In this document: positions 12,602 through 17,674 of the stretch, piece by piece
Layout of the letters: the number at the start of each line of letters is the position of its first letter
Position numbering within the stretch: the first letter of the stretch is position 1
Assembly (NCBI GenBank): GCA_934489735.1
Contig: CAKSSR010000034.1
Location: 1 to 17,674, forward strand
Source: an uncultured Eubacteriales bacterium
GTDB taxonomy: Bacteria; Bacillota; Clostridia; Oscillospirales; Acutalibacteraceae
Reading direction: 5' to 3'
DNA: 17,674 bases
The notes under the pieces: model-generated
The model's database searches: none
What the model was told of the DNA's origin: nothing
The model's input: only the letters and a program-made list of their open reading frames with translations
Program-made: the position numbers and the translations under genes

Positions 12602-15600
12602 ATGTCAAGAAAAATGAAAACTATGGATGGAAATAATGCAGCTTCTCACGTTTCTTATGCATTTACTGACGTAGCTGCAATATATCCAATTACGCCATCT
12701 TCTACAATGGCAGATGATACAGACAAATATGCTGCATCAGGACGTAAAAACATATTTGGAAGAGAAGTACAAGTTACTCAAATGCAGTCTGAGGCAGGAG
12801 CAGCAGGAGCAGTACATGGTTCGTTGGCCGCAGGAGCTTTAACAACCACATATACTGCATCTCAAGGATTATTATTGATGATACCGAACATGTACAAAAT
12901 GGCAGGAGAGCTACTTCCAAGCGTAATTCATGTAACAGCTAGAGCGCTTTCGACTCACGCATTATCTATATTTGGAGACCATTCAGACGTTTATGCATGT
13001 CGTCAGACAGGATTTGCTATGCTATGTTCAAATAGCCCACAAGAGGTTATGGATTTAGGAGCAGTAGCACATCTATCGGCTATAAAAGGAAGAGTACCAT
13101 TTTTACATTTCTTTGACGGATTCCGCACTTCACATGAGATTCAAAAGATTGAAGTATGGGATTACGAAGACTTAGCAGAACTATTAGATTGGGACGCTGT
13201 AGAGAAATTTAGAAGAAATGCATTAAATCCTGAGCATCCTGTAATGAGAGGAACAGCTCAAAATGGCGACATATTCTTCCAAGCAACGGAAGCAGCTAAT
13301 ACTTATTACAATGCACTTCCAGATGTAGTAGCTGACTACATGAATAAGATCAATGAAAAGATTGGCACAGATTACAAACCATTTAATTATTATGGTGCAC
13401 CAGACGCAAAACGCATCATAGTAGCCATGGGGTCAGTTTGTGAAGCTATAGAAGAAGTAGTTGATTATCTAAATGCAAGCGGAGATAAAGTTGGATTAGT
13501 AAAAGTAAGGTTATACAGACCTTTCTCAGTTAAACATTTACTAGAAGTAATCCCTGAGACAGTAGAAAGCATATCTGTACTAGACAGGACTAAAGAACCT
13601 GGATCAATAGGAGAGCCATTGTATCTTGACATATTAGCAGCACTTAGAAATACTAAGTTTGAGTCAGTATCAGTATATACAGGACGATATGGATTAGCAT
13701 CAAAAGACACGACACCGGCTCAAATTATAGCTGTTTATAGAAACATGGAGTCAAGCGAACCGAAGCAACGTTTTACTATCGGGATCAATGATGATGTAAC
13801 ACATTTATCATTAGAAATAAAAGAGAACCCAGACACTACTCCAGAGGGAATAAGATCATGTAAATTCTGGGGATTAGGCGCAGATGGAACAGTTGGAGCT
13901 AACAAGAACTCGATAAAGATCATCGGCGATGAAACAGATATGTACGCTCAAGGCTATTTTGCATACGACTCGAAGAAATCTGGAGGTCTAACTGTATCGC
14001 ATTTAAGATTTGGTAACAAACCGATTAAAGCGACCTATTATATAGATAAAGCTGACTTTGTAGCTTGTCATAATCCTTCTTACGTTAACAAGTATGATAT
14101 GATAAGCGATCTTAAAAAAGGTGGAAGTTTCTTACTAAACTGTTCGTGGGATATTAACGAACTAGAGACTCATTTACCGAACAAGATGAAGAAGTTTATA
14201 GCTGACAACGACATAAATCTATATACAATAGATGGAACTAAAATTGGAAAAGAAATTGGACTTGGAGGAAGGATAAATACAATTCTTCAAGCAGCATTCT
14301 TTAAGATTGCTAACATAATTCCAGTGGAAGATGCCATTGAATTTATGAAAGCAGCTGCAACTAAGTCATATAGCAAGAAAGGCGAAAAAATTGTAGCGAT
14401 GAATCACCAAGCTATTGAGCGTGGTACGCAAGACGTACATAAAGTTGACATTCCAGAGTCATGGAAATCAATTTCTGATGATGAAAGCAATAGCAATGTA
14501 GTGAGCGGAGACAAGAAAGATTTAGTTGACTATGTTAACAATGTATTAATTCCTGTCAATGAATACAAGGGAGACTCATTACCTGTTTCAACTTTCTTAC
14601 CATACGTAGACGGAACAGTACCGCAAGGGTCAGCCGCATTTGAAAAGAGAGGAATTGCTACAGACGTTCCTGAATGGAATCCTGAGAACTGTATAGGATG
14701 TAATTTCTGTTCGTTTGTTTGTCCTCATGCAGCAATAAGGCCAGCTATACTAACGGATGAAGAATTATCAAAAGCACCAGCTTGTACTAAGTCGAAGGAA
14801 CTACCAGATATGCCTGGGCATCATTTAGTTATGACTGTTTCAGCATTGGACTGTACTGGTTGCGGAAGTTGTGCACATGCATGTCCTGGAAAGAAGGGCG
14901 TAAAAGCTTTAGAGATGAAGCCTTTAGAGACTCAACTAAAAGAGCAAGAAGTATTTGATTATTCTGTAAAGCTTCCAGAAAAGCCTGAAGTTGTAGAGAA
15001 ATATAAAGAATCAACGATCAAAGGTAGTCAATTTAAGACTCCGTTATTAGAGTTTTCTGGGGCATGTGCAGGATGTGGAGAGACTCCTTATGCGAAGTTA
15101 GTAACTCAATTATTTGGAGACCGCATGTATATTGCAAATGCAACAGGATGTTCATCAATTTGGGGAAGCTCAGCACCTGCGACACCTTATACTGTAAACC
15201 AAAAAGGATTTGGACCAGCTTGGCAGAGTTCTTTATTCGAAGACAATGCAGAATTTGGCTATGGAATGGTATTAGCGCAGAATGCTACAAGAGCTAGATT
15301 GGTAGAGTATATAAAAGAAATCAAAGAGAAGACATCAGATGAAGAAGTAAAAGCAGCATGTGACAAATACTTAGAGACATTTGACTCAAGCAGAGAAAAC
15401 AGAGAAGCAACAGACAAATTAATAGCAGAGGTATCAAAATTATCAAATGATTCAGAGTTATCTCAAGTAGTTGACAAATTATTAAAAGACAAAGATCAAC
15501 TAGCTAAAAAGTCCACATGGATCTTTGGAGGAGATGGCTGGGCATATGACATCGGCTTTGGAGGACTTGATCACGTACTTGCATCTGGCGCAGACTTAAA

Positions 15601-16159
15601 TGTACTAGTATTTGATACAGAAGTATATTCTAATACAGGCGGTCAAGCATCTAAGGCAACTCCATTAGGTTCTGTTGCACAATTTGCAGCAGCAGGAAAG
15701 GGCACGAAAAAGAAAGATCTTGCAGCGATAGCAATGAGTTATGGTTATGTTTACGTTGCTCAAATAGCGATGGGAGCAAATTACAATCAATGCTTAAAAG
15801 CTTTAATCGAGGCAGAGAGTTATCATGGACCATCATTGATAATTGCTTATGCGCCATGTATAAACCACGGAATAAAAGGTGGAATGAGCAATTCTCAAGA
15901 TGAAATAAAGAAAGCAGTAGCAGCTGGTTACTGGAACATGTTCAGATTTGATCCAAGATTAATAGACGAGGGCAAGAATCCATTCTCATTAGACAGCAGA
16001 GAACCATCAGAGAGTTATAAAGACTTCATAATGAACGAAGTAAGATACAACTCATTGACAAGGGCATTCCCAGAACGTGCAGAGGAACTATTTTCTAAGG
16101 CTGAGAAGCAAGCTAAAGAGAAATACAATCATTTATTAAAGTTATCGGAACAAGAGTAA
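12602..16159 (+). CDS. nifJ: Pyruvate:ferredoxin (flavodoxin) oxidoreductase
   Basis: 1185 residues, the normal length for the single-chain homodimeric enzyme; ATG 12602 has AAGGGGGA upstream. It oxidises pyruvate with CoA to acetyl-CoA and CO2 in the cytoplasm and passes two low-potential electrons to ferredoxin. The N-terminal domain has the YPITPSSTMA signature (about 28-37). The inserted ferredoxin-like domain holds two [4Fe-4S] sites, Cys 697/700/703/707 and 751/754/757/761. The proximal cluster ligands are Cys 822, 825, 850 and 1086. Thiamine diphosphate/Mg binding is shown by GDGWAYDIG (977-985) and YSNTGGQ near 1011. All expected cofactor residues are present, so it should be active. 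It is probably co-transcribed with the triple ferredoxin and ends at a strong terminator. Confidence 0.97.
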   Translation: MSRKMKTMDGNNAASHVSYAFTDVAAIYPITPSSTMADDTDKYAASGRKNIFGREVQVTQMQSEAGAAGAVHGSLAAGALTTTYTASQGLLLMIPNMYKMAGELLPSVIHVTARALSTHALSIFGDHSDVYACRQTGFAMLCSNSPQEVMDLGAVAHLSAIKGRVPFLHFFDGFRTSHEIQKIEVWDYEDLAELLDWDAVEKFRRNALNPEHPVMRGTAQNGDIFFQATEAANTYYNALPDVVADYMNKINEKIGTDYKPFNYYGAPDAKRIIVAMGSVCEAIEEVVDYLNASGDKVGLVKVRLYRPFSVKHLLEVIPETVESISVLDRTKEPGSIGEPLYLDILAALRNTKFESVSVYTGRYGLASKDTTPAQIIAVYRNMESSEPKQRFTIGINDDVTHLSLEIKENPDTTPEGIRSCKFWGLGADGTVGANKNSIKIIGDETDMYAQGYFAYDSKKSGGLTVSHLRFGNKPIKATYYIDKADFVACHNPSYVNKYDMISDLKKGGSFLLNCSWDINELETHLPNKMKKFIADNDINLYTIDGTKIGKEIGLGGRINTILQAAFFKIANIIPVEDAIEFMKAAATKSYSKKGEKIVAMNHQAIERGTQDVHKVDIPESWKSISDDESNSNVVSGDKKDLVDYVNNVLIPVNEYKGDSLPVSTFLPYVDGTVPQGSAAFEKRGIATDVPEWNPENCIGCNFCSFVCPHAAIRPAILTDEELSKAPACTKSKELPDMPGHHLVMTVSALDCTGCGSCAHACPGKKGVKALEMKPLETQLKEQEVFDYSVKLPEKPEVVEKYKESTIKGSQFKTPLLEFSGACAGCGETPYAKLVTQLFGDRMYIANATGCSSIWGSSAPATPYTVNQKGFGPAWQSSLFEDNAEFGYGMVLAQNATRARLVEYIKEIKEKTSDEEVKAACDKYLETFDSSRENREATDKLIAEVSKLSNDSELSQVVDKLLKDKDQLAKKSTWIFGGDGWAYDIGFGGLDHVLASGADLNVLVFDTEVYSNTGGQASKATPLGSVAQFAAAGKGTKKKDLAAIAMSYGYVYVAQIAMGANYNQCLKALIEAESYHGPSLIIAYAPCINHGIKGGMSNSQDEIKKAVAAGYWNMFRFDPRLIDEGKNPFSLDSREPSESYKDFIMNEVRYNSLTRAFPERAEELFSKAEKQAKEKYNHLLKLSEQE

Positions 16160-16169
16160 TAACTTATAG

Positions 16170-16226
16170 AAAAGCTCCTTATATTTCGTTTCATTACGAA
16201 AAGTATTTGGAGCTTTTAATTTTTTT
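16170..16226 (+). terminator. Terminator of the ferredoxin-PFOR unit
   Basis: AAAAGCTCC (16170-16178) pairs with GGAGCTTTT (16209-16217), with an inner TTTCGT/ACGAAA stem, followed by AATTTTTTT. Confidence 0.85.
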
Positions 16227-16302
16227 CTTAAAAATCATTCATATCGATTGAACATTCTTAATTATCTTATTCTGTCTCTCTAATATACCGCAATGGGCGC
16301 TT

Positions 16303-16336
16303 AAAAAAATCCTACAAGAGGGATATCCTCCTGTAG
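16303..16336 (-). terminator. Terminator of the unrecognised 182-aa gene
   Basis: On the minus strand CTACAGGAGG (16336-16327) pairs with CCTCTTGTAG (16321-16312), 10 bp with one G-U, then GATTTTTTT. It begins about 24 bases past the stop codon. Confidence 0.8.
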
Positions 16337-16360
16337 AAATAATTCAAAACATCTAAAATA

Positions 16361-16909
16361 TTATCCAAATATGCTTTCAATTTTTTCATTTAAATCACCT
16401 AAGCTTGTCGCTCTAATACTTCCGCAATATAAATTATTATTACCTGCTTCGATCATACATCTAATATCAAAAATTTTATCATATGTACCATCGCCATTAA
16501 GTATACTTTTAAGCTTTTCAGCAAAATCTGTCTTATGAATTGGTGCTGAGCCCATGCTTTCAACCTCTGACTTAAGCACCTCCTTAATATGACCATCAAC
16601 TTCTTTCATTGCATCTCTTAATTTACCTAAATTTCTACTTGCATTATCATCCTGAGTATTGACATTATTATTAAAAATTGCATTTTCATAGTCACTATTA
16701 TCAAATCTGAAACTAATTTCTCCTTTTTCTACTGCATTTTTTAATCCTTCCTCTGTATTTGTATCCTCATTGCCGTCTACATGAAGTCCTAACTGTACCG
16801 TTTTCCCATCTAAATCTAAACATTTTTTTTCGTCTCTACAAAAGTTTCCTGCAGGATCCCCTGTGCCAAAAATAAATTCATAAAATTTTACATTTTCTCC
16901 TTCGCCCAT
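16361..16909 (-). CDS. Unrecognised 182-aa soluble protein
   Basis: I do not recognise this protein. The start is taken at ATG 16909 because AAGGAG then lies 9 bases upstream; the in-frame ATG at 16918 directly abuts the ribosome site. There is no signal peptide or membrane segment, so it should be cytoplasmic unless exported by a non-Sec route. It opens with KFYEFIFGTGDPAGNF and contains CRDEKKCLDLDGKTVQLGLHVDG, a predicted beta-rich part. A charged helical middle follows (about 93-137, with LGKLRDAMKEVDGHIKEVLKSEVES). It ends with a Cys-containing segment, FDIRCMIEAGNNNLYCGSIRATSLGDLNEKIESIFG. Asn and Asp are frequent. The gene has its own unusual promoter and operator-like sites and its own terminator, so it is a single-gene unit. 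It sits beside the repeat-protein gene, in the same direction. Confidence 0.75.
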   Translation of the reverse strand: MGEGENVKFYEFIFGTGDPAGNFCRDEKKCLDLDGKTVQLGLHVDGNEDTNTEEGLKNAVEKGEISFRFDNSDYENAIFNNNVNTQDDNASRNLGKLRDAMKEVDGHIKEVLKSEVESMGSAPIHKTDFAEKLKSILNGDGTYDKIFDIRCMIEAGNNNLYCGSIRATSLGDLNEKIESIFG

Positions 16910-16934
16910 AATTAACATCTCCTTAAAGTTGATT

Positions 16935-16957
16935 TTATCACATAATCACTGTGATAA
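16935..16957 (-). promoter_or_regulatory. Operator-like cluster of TATCAC/GTGATA half-sites
   Basis: TTATCACA (16935-16942) and TGTGATAA (16950-16957) are perfect 8-bp inverted arms. A third half-site in between makes a second palindrome, ATCACTGTGAT (16945-16955). The cluster sits between the -10 and the ribosome site of the 182-aa gene, where a bound repressor would block transcription. Confidence 0.5.
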
Positions 16958-16961
16958 TTGT

Positions 16962-16987
16962 ATTATATCATATATATATATAGTCAA
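16962..16987 (-). promoter_or_regulatory. Promoter with an AT-dinucleotide tract in its spacer
   Basis: On the minus strand TTGACT (16987-16982), a spacer of 14 bases made largely of an AT repeat (16970-16982), and TATAAT (16967-16962) preceded by TGA, an extended -10. Fourteen bases is short of the usual 16 to 18. Confidence 0.5.
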
Positions 16988-17112
16988 GTGTTTTTTGTGC
17001 AAATTATAATTTATTTCAAAATAGCGACAACAAACTATCAACTTGATTAATTTAAGAACTAATTATTTATTCAATTTTCTATTATTTTTATCTCCTTTCT
17101 CTTAATATAAAT

Positions 17113-17169
17113 AAAAAAAATCTCGCATTAGCGAATCAGTTTGATAATCAAACCTTTTCTATGCGAGAT
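17113..17169 (-). terminator. Terminator of the repeat-protein gene
   Basis: On the minus strand ATCTCGCAT (17169-17161) pairs with ATGCGAGAT (17128-17120), with an inner GTTTGA/TCAAAC stem, followed by a T run opposite A 17113-17120. Confidence 0.85.
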
Positions 17170-17191
17170 CTTTCTTTACTATTTGATATAT

Positions 17192-17674
17192 TTAGCTATT
17201 ATTTTGTTGTGGAGGCAATGGCAAATACATATTTGTCGGATTCAAAGGATGATTTAAAATATCTTGTGCTGGTTGTTGCATACCAAATCTTTGTCCTTGA
17301 TTTAAATTACCTTGGCCCTGCATTGGCTGTTGTGGCATTGTTCCAAATCCTTGCCCTTGATTCAAACCACTTTGCATTGGCATTGGTGGTTGTTGCATAC
17401 CGAATCCTTGTCCTTGGTTAAAATTACCTTGGCTCTGCATTGGCTGTTGTGGCATTGTTCCAAATCCTTGCACTTGATTCAAACCACTTTGCATTGGCAT
17501 TGGTGGTTGTTGCATACCGAATCCTTGTCCTTGGTTAAAATTCCCTTGGCCCTGCATTTGCTGCTGTGGCATTGTTCCGAACCCTTGTTCTTGGTTAAAA
17601 CCACTTTGCATTGGCATTGGTGGTTGTTGCATACCGAATCCTTGTCCTTGGTTAAAATTCCCTTGGCCCTGCAT
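17192..17674 (-). CDS. Gln/Gly/Met/Pro-rich tandem-repeat protein, C-terminal part only
   Basis: The frame is open at the window edge, so the visible 160 residues are the C-terminus and the true start lies outside. Three full 39-residue repeats are followed by a degenerate fourth and a unique tail, ILNHPLNPTNMYLPLPPQQNNS. Each repeat has two similar halves: the first runs from MQGQGNFNQGQGFG to MQQPPM, the second from SGxNQxQGFG to TMPQQ. There are no Cys, few charged residues and no membrane segment. Such low-complexity Q/G-rich sequence is disordered and can self-associate, as in spore-coat, adhesive or phase-separating proteins. The N-terminal part would be needed to choose between these. 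Function unknown. A strong terminator follows at 17113-17169. Confidence 0.75.
   Translation of the reverse strand: MQGQGNFNQGQGFGMQQPPMPMQSGFNQEQGFGTMPQQQMQGQGNFNQGQGFGMQQPPMPMQSGLNQVQGFGTMPQQPMQSQGNFNQGQGFGMQQPPMPMQSGLNQGQGFGTMPQQPMQGQGNLNQGQRFGMQQPAQDILNHPLNPTNMYLPLPPQQNNS
17324..17674 (-). repeat. Three 117-bp tandem repeats inside the Q/G-rich gene
   Basis: Units run 17674-17558, 17557-17441 and 17440-17324 on the minus strand, with a partial fourth below 17323. They are nearly identical at DNA level, so copy number may vary by slippage or recombination. The array probably continues beyond the window. Confidence 0.85.

Noticed and set aside
17161..17421. 86-codon plus-strand frame
   Set aside because: It starts inside the terminator and is the antisense of the repeat-protein gene; its hydrophobic repeats only mirror the Q/G-rich repeats.

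Overview
The window reads as a chromosomal segment of a low-GC, strictly anaerobic Firmicute of the Clostridia type. The evidence is an AT-rich base composition, strong GGAG Shine-Dalgarno sites (often with TTG starts), a pyruvate:ferredoxin oxidoreductase, a clostridial-type ferredoxin, Rnf-family membrane subunits and a Gram-positive type D,D-carboxypeptidase. I cannot name the genus.

Layout. 1-409 (minus): start of a PD-(D/E)XK Rpn/transposase-like nuclease, cut by the window edge. 410-821: no gene; a promoter and a hairpin. 822-2456 (minus): an AAA+ ATPase of the ClpB/torsin type that carries a signal peptide. 2676-5231 (minus): a two-gene unit of a calcineurin-like phosphoesterase with altered active-site motifs and a STAND ATPase/SARP-type regulator. 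5360-6691 (plus): D-alanyl-D-alanine carboxypeptidase. 6907-10688 (plus): apbE-like, rnfD-like, rnfG-like, rnfE-like and rnfA-like genes in one operon. 10689-11395: no convincing protein gene, but a candidate structured small RNA on the minus strand with its own promoter, upstream direct repeats and terminator. 11396-11749: small LiaF-like membrane protein. 11900-16159: a triple ferredoxin followed by pyruvate:ferredoxin oxidoreductase. 16361-16909 (minus): an unrecognised 182-aa protein behind a promoter with an AT-dinucleotide spacer and TATCAC/GTGATA half-sites. 17192-17674 (minus): C-terminal part of a Gln/Gly/Met/Pro-rich protein built from 39-residue repeats, open at the window edge.

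How parts may work together. PFOR reduces ferredoxin, and the adjacent three-domain ferredoxin is the natural acceptor. A normal Rnf complex would oxidise ferredoxin, but the Rnf-like operon here lacks rnfB and rnfC, and its D and G subunits have lost the recognisable covalent-FMN motifs. The cysteines that hold the intramembrane Fe-S cluster in subunits A and E are kept. It is therefore probably not an ordinary Rnf pump, and is the best candidate here for an undescribed system. Separately, the signal-peptide AAA+ gene and the small-RNA candidate share an unusual promoter layout: an extended -10 with TTAACA repeats at 11-bp spacing beginning exactly 28 bp upstream. This suggests co-regulation by an OmpR/PhoB-family response regulator. 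All functions are from reading the sequence; no database search was run.
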